Shown here one piece after another: positions 17,147 through 26,415 of a stretch of DNA of 64,000 nucleotides (its first letter is position 1; every line of letters starts with the position of its first letter). A model generated the notes under the pieces. That model was not told where the DNA came from, made no database searches, and was given only the letters and a program-made list of their open reading frames with translations. Source of the DNA: Faucicola sp902506215 (GTDB taxonomy: Bacteria > Pseudomonadota > Gammaproteobacteria > Pseudomonadales > Moraxellaceae). A program made the position numbers and the translations under genes. The DNA is taken from positions 868,001-932,000 of the forward strand of contig CP069437.1 in NCBI GenBank assembly GCA_016888885.1, read 5' to 3'.

Positions 17147-18208
17147 ATGTTGTCAACAACACACGGTCAATTATCCGCTATCTGCGCCATTGTTGGATTA
17201 TCTTTAGCCGCCTGCTCACCTCAGAAACCACCCGCGCAAGCTTCTACGGATACGGCTAGCAAACCCTCAGCCACTGCCAGCCAAAAACCCAATAAAACCA
17301 TCGCCATTTCTGCAATTGTGGCACACCCATCGCTTGATGCCATTCGCCAAGGTATCATTGATGAATTGGCTGCTGAAGGGTATGTGAAAGGGCAAAATCT
17401 AACCGTAAATTTTCAGTCAGCACAAGGCAATACAGCAACGGCAGGACAAATCTCCAAGCAATTTGTCGCTGATAAACCTGATGCCATCGTGGCAATCTCC
17501 ACCCCTACTGCCCAGTCGTTGGCTGCCGCTAGCAAAGAGATACCGATTGTTTATACAGCAGTGTCAGATCCTGTGGCTGCCAAGCTCATTACTCAACAAA
17601 ACACCCCGACTCAGCCCAACATCACAGGTTTATCCAGCCAATTACCGCTAGCACCGCAGCTAGACTTTATGCAAAAAATCATGCCGTCAGCCAAATCCAT
17701 TGGCTATGTGTTTAGCGCAGGTGAAATGAATTCAGTGGCGCTGCGAGATAAACTCAGCATTGCGCTACCAAAGCGTGGCATGAACTTAGTGGATATCCCA
17801 GCCAACCGTCCGACTGATATTGCCATGGCAACTAATAGCCTTGGCGGCAAAGCCCAGTTGATTTATACCTCAATGGACAATAATGTGGCGTCCGCATTCG
17901 AATCAATGGTGCAATCAGCCAATGCACTAAAACTTCCTATCATTGCCTCCGATGAGTTTAGCGTCCGCCGCGGCGCTACGGCAGCACTCGGTGTCAATGA
18001 TTATGACTTTGGACGTACCACAGGTAAAATGGTAGGTAAAATTTTGGATGGTACACCTGTCAATCAAGTTAAACCCGAAGTGATGAACCAATTAACTTTA
18101 TACGTGAGCCCAAAACATGCACAAGCCCAAGGCTTAACACTAAATCCTGAACTATTAAAAGGTGCGATTAACGTTGATACTACACCCGAGCGAAAAATAG
18201 ATAAATAA
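17147..18208 (+). CDS. ABC transporter substrate-binding lipoprotein (orphan copy)
   Basis: 353 aa. Signal peptide with lipobox SLAAC (Cys near residue 23), a Ser/Thr/Ala linker, then an ABC substrate-binding domain of the PF04392 type (the family of TrpX-like binding proteins). The domain starts AISAIVAHPSLDAIRQGI and contains NFQSAQGNTATAGQ. It is a close paralogue of the protein at 19286-20353, with long identical runs. It lacks a permease or ATPase of its own and is separated from the importer by a minus-strand CigR-like gene. ATG 17147 has gggga upstream; an in-frame TTG at 17135 is less likely. Substrate unknown; an amino acid such as tryptophan is a guess from the family. Confidence 0.82.
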   Translation: MLSTTHGQLSAICAIVGLSLAACSPQKPPAQASTDTASKPSATASQKPNKTIAISAIVAHPSLDAIRQGIIDELAAEGYVKGQNLTVNFQSAQGNTATAGQISKQFVADKPDAIVAISTPTAQSLAAASKEIPIVYTAVSDPVAAKLITQQNTPTQPNITGLSSQLPLAPQLDFMQKIMPSAKSIGYVFSAGEMNSVALRDKLSIALPKRGMNLVDIPANRPTDIAMATNSLGGKAQLIYTSMDNNVASAFESMVQSANALKLPIIASDEFSVRRGATAALGVNDYDFGRTTGKMVGKILDGTPVNQVKPEVMNQLTLYVSPKHAQAQGLTLNPELLKGAINVDTTPERKIDK

Positions 18209-18226
18209 TTGCTATGGGTAAATAAG

Positions 18227-18258
18227 AAAAAACCCGCCTAATTAAATAGACGGGTTGT
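18227..18258. terminator. Terminator between the orphan binding protein and the CigR-like gene
   Basis: aacccgccta (18231-18240) and tagacgggtt (18247-18256) form a stem with one mismatch, preceded by an A-run and followed by a weaker T-rich tail; genes on either side are convergent. Confidence 0.65.
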
Positions 18259-18286
18259 TCAAGCTGGGCAGTGAAATGATGCGCTA

Positions 18287-18324
18287 CTTAAAGCACATTT
18301 AAAAATTTAAAGCACATTTAAAAT
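18287..18324. repeat. 19-bp tandem duplication including a gene's last codons and stop
   Basis: cttaaagcacatttaaaaa (18287-18305) and tttaaagcacatttaaaat (18306-18324). The second copy holds the last four codons and stop of the minus-strand CigR-like gene; the first is an almost exact copy just beyond it. Confidence 0.9.
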
Positions 18325-18834
18325 AACACGTGTCGCTTCGAGCACATCAAGTACGCGGTTGTCAACACGTAGGCGCACTTCACCTGGACGCGGGCGACTG
18401 ATAACTTTTGCTTGGCGATAAGCATTGTTATTTAACACATAGACATTACGGTCATTATATCGCTTGACGCTGTAATAACGACTATCTAGTTTTTTTGCCC
18501 AGCCTGGTGGTACCGCTTTACCACGTGCGACATTTTTTTGTAGACCTGGGGGTAATTGGCGATACTGATCGTGGGTTAGGTAGCGACCCGTACGACTATC
18601 GTAGTATCGATTATCACCTCTGTCGCGGTCTCTATCATGTTTTGTGCTGTAGCGTTGGTTTTCTTTGCGGTCATCTTTATAGTGTTTTTGTTGCTGTTTC
18701 TGATGCTGTGTCCAATTTCTAGATTGTTTGTCTTGACCTCTGCCATGTCCGGGATCTGCAAAAACAGCGGGTGAAGCCATGAATGAGCCCACTAAAAATA
18801 AGCTAGTTAATAATGTTGATTTTTTCATTGTCAT
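18307..18834 (-). CDS. CigR/RcnB-like periplasmic protein
   Basis: 175 aa. A cleavable signal peptide (MKKSTLLTSLFLVGSFMASP, cut after VFA) precedes a very basic, Gln/Lys/Arg/Asp-rich low-complexity segment. The C-terminal domain carries the LPPGLQKNVARGKAVPPGWAKKL motif of CigR-like and RcnB-like proteins. The function of this family is poorly defined; Salmonella CigR is a membrane-associated anti-virulence factor. Two close ATGs (18834 and 18828) share an aaagg site. It lies between two paralogous binding-protein genes in the opposite direction. Confidence 0.65.
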   Translation of the reverse strand: MTMKKSTLLTSLFLVGSFMASPAVFADPGHGRGQDKQSRNWTQHQKQQQKHYKDDRKENQRYSTKHDRDRDRGDNRYYDSRTGRYLTHDQYRQLPPGLQKNVARGKAVPPGWAKKLDSRYYSVKRYNDRNVYVLNNNAYRQAKVISRPRPGEVRLRVDNRVLDVLEATRVILNVL

Positions 18835-19285
18835 ACACCTTTATCTATACCTTTATAATATGTACGCTGGATAAGTAATTTTGTATGAAGCTATATTATG
18901 AAATTAAAATGCAACTTAATATGACAATGCTGTGGTAATTTTCTTTCTACTTAAAAACAATGCGCCACTGCTTATTACTACTTAGTTTATGACTTAGCGA
19001 ATTATTATTAAAAAAGATAGATTAGCGAAATGAGGCAGATTTTTATGTGATAGGAATTTATCAGATAATGCGTTTTTGACCAGTTACCCAAAGCTTTAAT
19101 CATGGTTGGCAAACTTGCCTAATACATATAACGCTATGCGACTGCAAGATTAGCTGATAAAATGTAAATAATGTTTAACAATGCTGTATGATATTGTTAT
19201 TGAAGTGTAAGATTTTCCTTTTTCAGATTTACCTTTTTATTACCTTTTTAATTGTTACCCTATGGATGGATTTTTGGAGTGATAT
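18835..19285. other. AT-rich intergenic region, divergent promoters
   Basis: 450 bp between the CigR-like gene and the importer operon. No open frame, hairpin or repeat that I can support; no sign of a riboswitch structure. Confidence 0.4.
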
Positions 19286-20353
19286 ATGTTGAACGCTACA
19301 TTTGGTGTTTCTCGTTTGACCAAAGCAATGATGCTAGGTGGAATTTGTATGGCAAGCCTGATGGGCTGTAGCCAATCTAACAATAAAACAGCTGACGCCA
19401 GTACTGCAAGCACAGCAAGCGCAACGACAGCTGCATCAGGCGATACCAAGTCTGTTGCTATCACGGCAATTGTTGAGCACCCAGCATTAGATGCCGTTCG
19501 TCAAGGTGTGATTGAAGAGCTTGGCAACGAAGGCTTTAAAGAAGGTCAAAACCTAAAAGTAAATTTCCAATCAGCCCAAGGCAATACGGCGACTGCCGGT
19601 CAGATTGCCAAACAATTTGCCGCGGATAAACCCGATGCCATCGTTGCCATTGCTACCCCATCGGCGCAATCTGTCATTGCAGCGACCAACTCAATTCCTG
19701 TTATTTTCTCTGCGGTTACCGACCCTGTCCAAGCGAAACTGATAAAATCTTGGGAAGCCTCTGGCACCAACGTGACAGGCGCATCAGACATGTTGCCACT
19801 TGAGCCACAGATTGAGCTGATGAAAAAAGTCGTACCAAATCTCAAATCAGTCGGCTATGTATACAGCCCAGGCGAAGTCAACTCAACCGTGGTACTCAAA
19901 GAGCTTGAAGCAAAATTTAAACCGATGGGCATTAGCATCGTTGCAGCACCTGCACAGCGCACTACCGATATTCCCCAAGCGACTCGCGGTCTACAAGGTA
20001 AGGTTCAGCTCATCTATACCTCACTTGACAACAACGTGGTATCCGCTTATGAGTCGCTTTATCAAGCGGCTAAAGAAATCAAAGTCCCTCTAGTGGCGTC
20101 CGATACTGACTCCGTTGCCCGTGGTGCAGTCGCGGCGATGGGTATCAACTACAAAGATTTGGGCATCGAAACAGGTAAAATCGTTGGACGCGTCCTAAAA
20201 GGCGAAAAACCAGGTACCATCAAGCCTATCACGATGAATAAGCTTGACTTATACCTTAGCCCAAAACATGCGCAAGAAGTTGGTATTACACTGCCACAAG
20301 AGTTAATTAGTCAGGCAGCCCAAGTGGAGCCTGCGCCAAAAGCTAAACAATAA
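19286..20353 (+). CDS. ABC transporter substrate-binding lipoprotein (operon copy)
   Basis: 355 aa. Lipobox SLMGC anchors Cys near residue 28, followed by a Ser/Thr/Ala linker and a PF04392-type binding domain (AITAIVEHPALDAVRQGV, NFQSAQGNTATAGQ, SPKHAQEVGI). It delivers substrate to the permease and ATPase encoded just downstream. It is paralogous to the protein at 17147-18208 along its whole length, so one is a duplicate of the other. A ggag site precedes ATG 19286. Family relatives include TrpX and binding proteins of unknown specificity, so the substrate is left open. Confidence 0.87.
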   Translation: MLNATFGVSRLTKAMMLGGICMASLMGCSQSNNKTADASTASTASATTAASGDTKSVAITAIVEHPALDAVRQGVIEELGNEGFKEGQNLKVNFQSAQGNTATAGQIAKQFAADKPDAIVAIATPSAQSVIAATNSIPVIFSAVTDPVQAKLIKSWEASGTNVTGASDMLPLEPQIELMKKVVPNLKSVGYVYSPGEVNSTVVLKELEAKFKPMGISIVAAPAQRTTDIPQATRGLQGKVQLIYTSLDNNVVSAYESLYQAAKEIKVPLVASDTDSVARGAVAAMGINYKDLGIETGKIVGRVLKGEKPGTIKPITMNKLDLYLSPKHAQEVGITLPQELISQAAQVEPAPKAKQ

Positions 20354-20533
20354 ATCATTCGTTAGTTTTAGCTGTTTTAATGTGATTGCAAATTTAATTT
20401 CCCAGTGGCAACTAAAGTTTCAAAGCGCGTATTTGTACTTTAGTCGCATTACACTTAATGCCACTTGGTTTACCTTAACACCTGACTGCTTGTTGAATTA
20501 ACAAGCGGTCTTTACTTTTTTGTGTGAACAGTT

Positions 20534-21439
20534 ATGTCGTTACTTGCTTTATTTGGTGCCCTAGAAAGTGGTCTAATCTATGCGTTAGTGGCTTTGGGCG
20601 TATACATTTCATTTCGGGTGTTAGATTTTCCAGATTTGACCGCGGATGGTAGTTTCCCCTTAGGCGGTGCTGTCGCGGGTGTGGCAATCATCGCGGGTGT
20701 CAACCCTTGGCTGGCTTGTATTTTTGGTATGCTTGCTGGCGGTGTTGCAGGTTTGGTAACGGCTTGGCTACATGTCAAACTTGGTATTTTACAGTTGCTC
20801 TCCAGTATTTTGGTAATGGTCGCGCTGTATGCCGTCAATTTGCGTATTATGCAAGCGCCAAACTTGCCATTGCTCGGTGAGCCAACGATATTTGACGAAC
20901 TGGTGACCGATAGTAATGGCTATTGGATGCGCTGTGTGGTGATTGGTGGTGTGGTGATTGCTGCCAAGTTTTTCTTGGATTGGTTCTTTAGCACTGAGAT
21001 GGGCTTGGCGATGCGAGCAACTGGCTCTAACCTTAGAATGTCACAAGCACAAGGGATTGCCACCTCTCGTAGCATTTTGTTAGGTATGGCGATTTCTAAC
21101 GGGCTGATTGCGCTTGCGGGTGCAATTTTTGTGCAAACCCAAGGCGGTGCCGATATTTCTATTGGTGTTGGTACCATTGTGATTGGTCTTGCTGCCGTTA
21201 TCATTGGTGAAACCATCCTCCCTGCCAAAAAAATGCGGTGGATTACCCTATCTGCTATTGTCGGGGCGATTCTTTATAAATTCTTTATCCAAATTGCGTT
21301 GTCAAATGATACCTTACGTGCGATTGGTTTTGGTCCTCAAGATGTTAACTTAGTCACTGCACTGCTGGTGGTGATTGCTTTAATCCTACCAAAAATCAAA
21401 TCAAAAATTTTAAGCAATCGCCATAAGCATGCCGCTTAA
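20534..21439 (+). CDS. ABC transporter permease
   Basis: 301 aa integral membrane protein with eight to nine hydrophobic helices. It resembles the branched-chain amino acid/TrpY-type permease family (PF02653), with FRVLDFPDLTADGSFPLGGA near the N-terminus, a segment conserved in this subgroup. It forms the inner membrane channel for the binding protein upstream. Gaps are 180 bp to the binding protein and 72 bp to the ATPase, so the three are probably one transcript. Confidence 0.88.
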   Translation: MSLLALFGALESGLIYALVALGVYISFRVLDFPDLTADGSFPLGGAVAGVAIIAGVNPWLACIFGMLAGGVAGLVTAWLHVKLGILQLLSSILVMVALYAVNLRIMQAPNLPLLGEPTIFDELVTDSNGYWMRCVVIGGVVIAAKFFLDWFFSTEMGLAMRATGSNLRMSQAQGIATSRSILLGMAISNGLIALAGAIFVQTQGGADISIGVGTIVIGLAAVIIGETILPAKKMRWITLSAIVGAILYKFFIQIALSNDTLRAIGFGPQDVNLVTALLVVIALILPKIKSKILSNRHKHAA

Positions 21440-21511
21440 CTTGGTATCAAAGAGTTGATTTTAATTTTGGCACTTAACAACTTATAAAGTAAAGTAAAAG
21501 GACAATGCCTT

Positions 21512-22306
21512 ATGATGAACGCAGACAACCTACGATTGACCTTCAATCCTGGTACGCCGATTGAAAACCCTGCCTTACGTGGTATCAGCCTGCGTATTGA
21601 AGCAGGTGAATTTGTCACGGTCATTGGTACCAACGGCGCCGGTAAGTCGACGTTTTTAAATGCCGTCGCTGGCACGATTCGGGTCGATAGCGGCAAAATT
21701 ACCTTAAACAATATTGACGTGACCAAAAAATCTGCCCACCAACGGGCACACTGGGTAGCACGGGTTTTCCAAGACCCAATGGCAGGTACTTGTGAAGCCT
21801 TAACCATTGAAGAAAACATGGCACTTGCCTACAAGCGTGGCGAATCGCGTTTTTTAAAAGGCGCATTGAATCACAAAAACCGTGAAATTTTCCGTGAAAA
21901 ACTGGCGATTTTAAAATTAGGGTTAGAGAATCGACTCACTGACCGTATGGGTTTATTATCAGGCGGGCAACGCCAAGCGGTTAGCCTATTAATGGCATCC
22001 CTGCAGCCGTCGAAAATTTTACTACTCGATGAACACACGGCTGCCCTTGACCCAAAAACCGCCGCTTTCGTCTTGGAACTGACCGATAAAATCGTCCAAG
22101 AAAATAACCTCACTACCATGATGGTCACTCACTCCATGCAGCAAGCGCTCAATCACGGCACGCGCACTGTCATGCTACACCAAGGGCAAGTGGTACTAGA
22201 CGTATCAGGCGATGAACGCAAAGGCATGACTGTTCATGATTTACTCAATATGTTTGAACGCACCCGCGGCGAAGTGGTAGAAGATGACAGCTTAATTTTG
22301 AGCTAA
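21512..22306 (+). CDS. ABC transporter ATP-binding protein
   Basis: 264 aa nucleotide-binding subunit. Walker A GTNGAGKST at about residues 43-51, Q-loop VFQDP, signature LSGGQRQA, Walker B KILLLDEH with Glu then His, and H-loop MVTHSM. It powers the importer whose permease lies upstream. ATG 21512 (or the next codon) is preceded by aaagga. Transcription should stop at the strong terminator at 22367. Confidence 0.92.
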   Translation: MMNADNLRLTFNPGTPIENPALRGISLRIEAGEFVTVIGTNGAGKSTFLNAVAGTIRVDSGKITLNNIDVTKKSAHQRAHWVARVFQDPMAGTCEALTIEENMALAYKRGESRFLKGALNHKNREIFREKLAILKLGLENRLTDRMGLLSGGQRQAVSLLMASLQPSKILLLDEHTAALDPKTAAFVLELTDKIVQENNLTTMMVTHSMQQALNHGTRTVMLHQGQVVLDVSGDERKGMTVHDLLNMFERTRGEVVEDDSLILS

Positions 22307-22366
22307 TTAGCTTTGCGCAATTAAATACGATGGGTTAAATGCGCGCTAATGGTTAACAAGATGAAG

Positions 22367-22394
22367 ATGGATAACATAAGTTATCCATTTTTTT
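22367..22394 (+). terminator. Rho-independent terminator after the ABC operon
   Basis: Perfect 9-bp stem atggataac / gttatccat around ataa, then seven T. Confidence 0.9.
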
Positions 22395-22504
22395 ACACAC
22401 AGTGATAAATTAATTCTTCATAATAACACTGGATAAGCAAGCAGTGACAATACTGCTATTTTTCTCAATTTCAATTATAAAAAACACTATACTTTGGGGT
22501 CATT

Positions 22505-22837
22505 ATGTTTGATTTAAAATCACTTGTTACGAAAGCTGTCGAAGAAAAAACGTTAAATGTCAATGAATACATCTTTATGCCCGAGCGCGTGGATATGATG
22601 GTAAAAGATGGACGGTTAAGCTGTGTATTAAATACCAATGGTAAAGTTGATTTTATTTACCATAAAAATGGTATCACCGAAGTGCGTTCAGGTCTACGTA
22701 AAAGTCCGTTTACTTCGTTTCGCAATGAACTTCACTATGGGGTGTATGATGATGTGGTGGATGAAGTGATTGAAGCGGTTGAAAAAATCGTTGCCAGTCA
22801 ATCCAAATACTTTAATTTTGCGGCTGATGCAGAATAA
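22505..22837 (+). CDS. Conserved-looking hypothetical protein, 110 aa
   Basis: I do not recognise a family. The protein is soluble and mixed alpha/beta: helical start (LKSLVTKAVEEKTLNV), central beta-like segments (MMVKDGRLSCVLNTNGKVDF), and an acidic C-terminal helix (VVDEVIEAVEKIVA). No signal peptide or membrane segment. It has a gggg site before ATG 22505 and its own terminators on both sides, so it is a monocistronic unit that looks expressed. Confidence 0.7.
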   Translation: MFDLKSLVTKAVEEKTLNVNEYIFMPERVDMMVKDGRLSCVLNTNGKVDFIYHKNGITEVRSGLRKSPFTSFRNELHYGVYDDVVDEVIEAVEKIVASQSKYFNFAADAE

Positions 22838-22850
22838 AAAAGTCAATTAT

Positions 22851-22885
22851 AAAAAAGCTGAAATGTTACTTTTCAGCTTTTTTTA
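22851..22885. terminator. Bidirectional terminator between the 110-aa gene and radA
   Basis: aaaagctgaaa / tttcagctttt stem around tgttact, A-run left and T-run right; flanking genes converge. Confidence 0.9.
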
Positions 22886-22895
22886 TGTCTTTTAT

Positions 22896-24293
22896 TTATA
22901 GATAATTAAAGGCGCTATCAATCGCATCGTCTAGTCGCTCAACCGCGATGATTTTGAGACCTTGATATTGCTCTAATTGCGTTTTTGGGGCATTGGCTTT
23001 GGGTACAATCGCATGGGTAAAGCCATGTTTCACCGCTTCTTTTAGACGTTCTTGACCATTGGGCACAGGTCTGATTTCACCCGATAAGCCCACTTCACCA
23101 AATACTGCTAGAGTATAAGGCAAAGGCTTTTCTTTAATACTAGAGGCACAGGCTAATAACACCGCCAAATCTGAGCCTGTTTCAAGCACCTTGACACCGC
23201 CTACCACATTGACGTACACATCTTGCCCATTGGTTTGGATACCGCCATGACGGTGCATCACTGCCAGCAACATGGCTAAGCGCTGATAATCTAAACCTAA
23301 TGCCATGCGCCTAGGTTGTCCTTGCGATTCATCGACCAACGCTTGTACTTCAACCAGTAGCGGTCTGGTACCTTCACGGCTAACCATGACCACTGAGCCT
23401 GCAATCGGTTTATCATAGCGACTTAAAAATATCGCCGATGGATTTGCCACTTCTTTGAGCCCTGCATCCGTCATGGCAAAAATCCCCAGCTCGTTGACGG
23501 CACCAAAACGATTTTTCACCGCACGAATCATTCGAAAACGGCTGTCCGACTGTCCTTCAAAATACAGTACCGCATCCACCATATGTTCTAGCACGCGAGG
23601 GCCTGCCAGCGCCCCTTCTTTGGTCACATGCCCGACCAAGAATAACGCTGTGCCCGTTTGCTTGGCATAACGCGTCAGAATCGCCGCTGACTCACGGATT
23701 TGACTGACACCGCCTGGCGCGGATTGGATGGCTTCGGTAAACAAAGTCTGAATGGAGTCAATGACGGCGACGGCTGGTTGCTCTTGGGTTAAGGCTTGGC
23801 AAATCATTTCAACATTGGTTTCTGCCAATACTTTTAAGTTGTTATTGGGTAGCCCCAAACGACTAGCGCGCATCGCCACCTGTGACAACGATTCTTCACC
23901 CGTAATGTACAGCGCACTACCGGCTAGACTGTGATTTTCTGCCATGTGAATCGCCGTCTGTAGCAAGATAGTGGATTTGCCAATACCCGGATCACCCCCA
24001 ATCAGCACCACAGAACCTGCTACTAAGCCGCCGCCTAACACCCGATCAAACTCACCAACACCCGTTGACAGCCTGGTATCGAGCGACATAGGCACAGCAT
24101 TAAGTGGCATGACGCTCGATTGTTCGCCCGCGTAGTTGCTGGCTTTTTTGGTGACAGGTTTATGATGTGGCATGCTGACCGTCGGGGCTTCGACAAGGCT
24201 ATTCCATGCGCCACATTCGGCACACTGTCCCGACCATTTACCGAAGTTTGCGCCACACTGTTGGCACACGTAGGATGATTTTGATTTTGCCAT
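22896..24293 (-). CDS. radA: DNA repair protein RadA (Sms)
   Basis: 465 aa RecA-like ATPase acting in branch migration during recombination and repair. It carries the N-terminal zinc finger CQQCGANFGKWSGQCAEC, Walker A GGDPGIGKST, the RadA-specific KNRFGAVNELG motif, and a C-terminal Lon-like domain. I start at ATG 24291-24293, giving the family's usual MAKSKSSYVCQQCG opening; three extra in-frame codons lie upstream. It appears to be a single-gene unit. Confidence 0.96.
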   Translation of the reverse strand: MAKSKSSYVCQQCGANFGKWSGQCAECGAWNSLVEAPTVSMPHHKPVTKKASNYAGEQSSVMPLNAVPMSLDTRLSTGVGEFDRVLGGGLVAGSVVLIGGDPGIGKSTILLQTAIHMAENHSLAGSALYITGEESLSQVAMRASRLGLPNNNLKVLAETNVEMICQALTQEQPAVAVIDSIQTLFTEAIQSAPGGVSQIRESAAILTRYAKQTGTALFLVGHVTKEGALAGPRVLEHMVDAVLYFEGQSDSRFRMIRAVKNRFGAVNELGIFAMTDAGLKEVANPSAIFLSRYDKPIAGSVVMVSREGTRPLLVEVQALVDESQGQPRRMALGLDYQRLAMLLAVMHRHGGIQTNGQDVYVNVVGGVKVLETGSDLAVLLACASSIKEKPLPYTLAVFGEVGLSGEIRPVPNGQERLKEAVKHGFTHAIVPKANAPKTQLEQYQGLKIIAVERLDDAIDSAFNYL

Positions 24294-24446
24294 AGAGTCC
24301 AATTTGCAATGAAAAATTTAAAAATAAAAAAACTTAAAGCGTATTGGTGGTGGTGAAAGGGATAAACTATGCGATGAAATTAATACGATGACATTAAGGA
24401 TAGCAAGCTATGTTTGACACACCAGTGTTGCCACGCAAGATTGCTG

Positions 24447-24884
24447 TTATTTGCGATTATATTTATGGGCGACTAGGTCATAAATCCAGTAAAAAATAAA
24501 CCCATACACCAAAATAAGTAGGGTCAACGAAATATCGAGCATAAACGCCTGCCAAAGTCCAATATTCATCACCCACATGACCAGTGGTAAAGTAAAGCCC
24601 AACAAGCCACCTTCAAAACCCAGTATATGCAGTACCCGTAGCCATAGCGGACGAGCCAGTTTTTCACCGGTAAAAAATTTATCAAACAATAAGTTATAAA
24701 TAAATGTCCAAATCATGGCGATAAGCGAAATGCCAATCAGCAGCGCCAATATACTTGAGTTATGCTGCGATTCACTACCGGTAAAGCCAAAAAAGCTGAG
24801 TAATTTTACCCAGCCTAATGATAGCAGTATGGCGATTGTCTCAAATAAAATCGCTTGCCAGATGCGTGCTTTGGTGGTCATCAC
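24447..24884 (-). CDS. PACE family efflux transporter (AceI-like)
   Basis: 145 aa with four membrane helices arranged as two bacterial transmembrane pair (BTP) repeats. The first repeat carries ARIWQAILFE, including a membrane Glu15 matching the essential Glu of AceI. The second carries RVLHILGFEGG, the RxxHxxxFE signature. AceI exports chlorhexidine and probably short diamines such as cadaverine and putrescine with proton exchange. Several PACE genes in Acinetobacter lie next to a LysR regulator; none is adjacent here. The substrate is not predictable from sequence. Confidence 0.83.
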   Translation of the reverse strand: MMTTKARIWQAILFETIAILLSLGWVKLLSFFGFTGSESQHNSSILALLIGISLIAMIWTFIYNLLFDKFFTGEKLARPLWLRVLHILGFEGGLLGFTLPLVMWVMNIGLWQAFMLDISLTLLILVYGFIFYWIYDLVAHKYNRK

Positions 24885-24919
24885 GTTTTGCTTCTAACCA
24901 TCTTACTAAACCCTGCTTG

Positions 24920-25663
24920 CTAGACCATGAAGTTCTCACCCAAGTAGACCTTACGTACCAACTCATTGTCTAAAATATGCTCTGGCGTGCCTGCCGCAAT
25001 AATTTGTCCTTCACTGACAATATAGGCATGTTCACAGATAGCCAAAGTCTCACGCACGTTGTGATCGGTGATGAGCACGCCGATACCGCGCTGTTTGAGC
25101 TTAATAATCACCTCTTTGATATCGCCTACTGAAATCGGGTCGACTCCCGCAAAAGGCTCGTCAAGCAAAATAAACTTGGGATTTGAGGCAAGGCTGCGGG
25201 CAATCTCACAGCGTCTGCGCTCACCGCCTGACACGCTCATCCCTAATGAGTGGCGCACATGACCCAAATTAAATTCGCCAATCAGCTGCTCAAGTTGCTG
25301 CTGCTGCCCCGCTTTATCCAAATCTGTGCGAGTTTGCAAAATCGATAGAATATTTTCTTCAACGGTTAATTTGCGAAAAATTGACGCTTCTTGCGGTAAG
25401 TAGCCAATGCCTGCTGCGGCGCGCTCGTGCATAGACAATGCCGACAAATCTCGATTGCCCAGCTGTATTTGCCCTTTGTCCATATTGACCAGACCAACGA
25501 CCATATAAAAGCTGGTAGTCTTGCCCGCCCCATTTGGACCAAGTAACCCAACCACTTGTCCTTGTTCTACCGAAAAAGACACGTCTTTAACCACCCAACG
25601 CTTGCCATAGCGTTTGGCAAGGTGCTGCATGATTAGAGTCTGGTTGGCTTGCGGTTGTGACAT
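24920..25663 (-). CDS. lptB: LPS export ABC transporter ATPase LptB
   Basis: 247 aa. Walker A GPNGAGKTT, Q-loop YLPQE, signature SGGERRR, Walker B FILLDEPF and the LptB-typical DHNVRETL H-loop. With LptF/LptG (not in the window) it extracts LPS from the inner membrane. It is the last gene of kdsD-kdsC-lptC-lptA-lptB. The 3' end lies in AT-rich sequence where three related 13-bp units may be present (around 24893-24931). Confidence 0.96.
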   Translation of the reverse strand: MSQPQANQTLIMQHLAKRYGKRWVVKDVSFSVEQGQVVGLLGPNGAGKTTSFYMVVGLVNMDKGQIQLGNRDLSALSMHERAAAGIGYLPQEASIFRKLTVEENILSILQTRTDLDKAGQQQQLEQLIGEFNLGHVRHSLGMSVSGGERRRCEIARSLASNPKFILLDEPFAGVDPISVGDIKEVIIKLKQRGIGVLITDHNVRETLAICEHAYIVSEGQIIAAGTPEHILDNELVRKVYLGENFMV

Positions 25664-25720
25664 AATAAATCCTAGAACTAAACAATGGCAATAAACAAAG
25701 CGAAAGCAAGTTAAAAAACA

Positions 25721-26260
25721 CTAGCGATTGCGAACGCCCACACGGTTCGTCGCTTGTGGCGGAAATACCAATTCAACTCGTTGGTTATTCCCTGCTTTTG
25801 CCTCAATATCACCCACTTTTAGACTGTAATGGATGACATTGCCAGAAAAACTACCGCCATTTTGGGTCAAACGCGCATTACCCGTGAGGGTGACAAGCCC
25901 TGTTTTGACATTGTAATCAATTCGATTCGCCTGACCTTTCGCCAAGCCCTTCTCTTGTGACACAATTTGTTGGATAGTGGCAGGACGCCCGGTTGCGACT
26001 GCACTTTCGATGGCGCGGGTTGGCGTCAAATTGACGGTTAAATTATCCGCCGTCATTTTGAGCGTGCCTTGGGTAATGGTGACGTTGCCTGTATAGGTTG
26101 TCACCCCAGAGCGCTCACTGTACGTCGCTTTATCTGCCAATAACCGAATCGGCTCATTGGCGTCTGATGGCAAGGCGTTTGCCACGTTCGATGCCGCAAG
26201 GATGCCAGCAACTGACACACCGCCAGCCATTATTAATTGTCGAGTCTTCACCACAATCAT
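25721..26260 (-). CDS. lptA: LPS transport periplasmic protein LptA
   Basis: Periplasmic bridge protein that carries LPS between inner and outer membranes. A signal peptide (about residues 1-30, ending NVANA) is followed by the OstA-like jellyroll: IRLLADKATYSERSGVTTYT then repeated GNVTITQG and GNARLTQNG turns. I choose ATG 26258-26260 (179 aa) because aaagg precedes it; the frame continues 12 codons upstream. It sits between lptC and lptB, 57 bp before lptB. Confidence 0.93.
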   Translation of the reverse strand: MIVVKTRQLIMAGGVSVAGILAASNVANALPSDANEPIRLLADKATYSERSGVTTYTGNVTITQGTLKMTADNLTVNLTPTRAIESAVATGRPATIQQIVSQEKGLAKGQANRIDYNVKTGLVTLTGNARLTQNGGSFSGNVIHYSLKVGDIEAKAGNNQRVELVFPPQATNRVGVRNR

Positions 26261-26374
26261 GTTAAACCTTTTATATAAAAATTTTAAAATCAACAATATA
26301 GCTTAAATTAGCACCGAAGTTAAAGATTTTTGATACTCACTTAAATCCCGTCAACATCGCAACTGGTTTGCTGT

Positions 26375-26415
26375 CACAGTAGCTGCTGTACTAAAGGCTA
26401 GGGTTAGCTACTGTG
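26375..26415. repeat. 10-bp inverted repeat between lptC and lptA
   Basis: cacagtagct (26375-26384) and agctactgtg (26406-26415) are perfect inverted copies with a 21-bp loop; the right arm overlaps the lptC stop. No T-run follows, so it is more likely an mRNA structure than a terminator. Confidence 0.6.

Noticed and set aside
18835..19285. Riboswitch or T-box leader for the ABC importer
   Set aside because: No conserved riboswitch core and no terminator/antiterminator pair can be drawn in the 450 bp.
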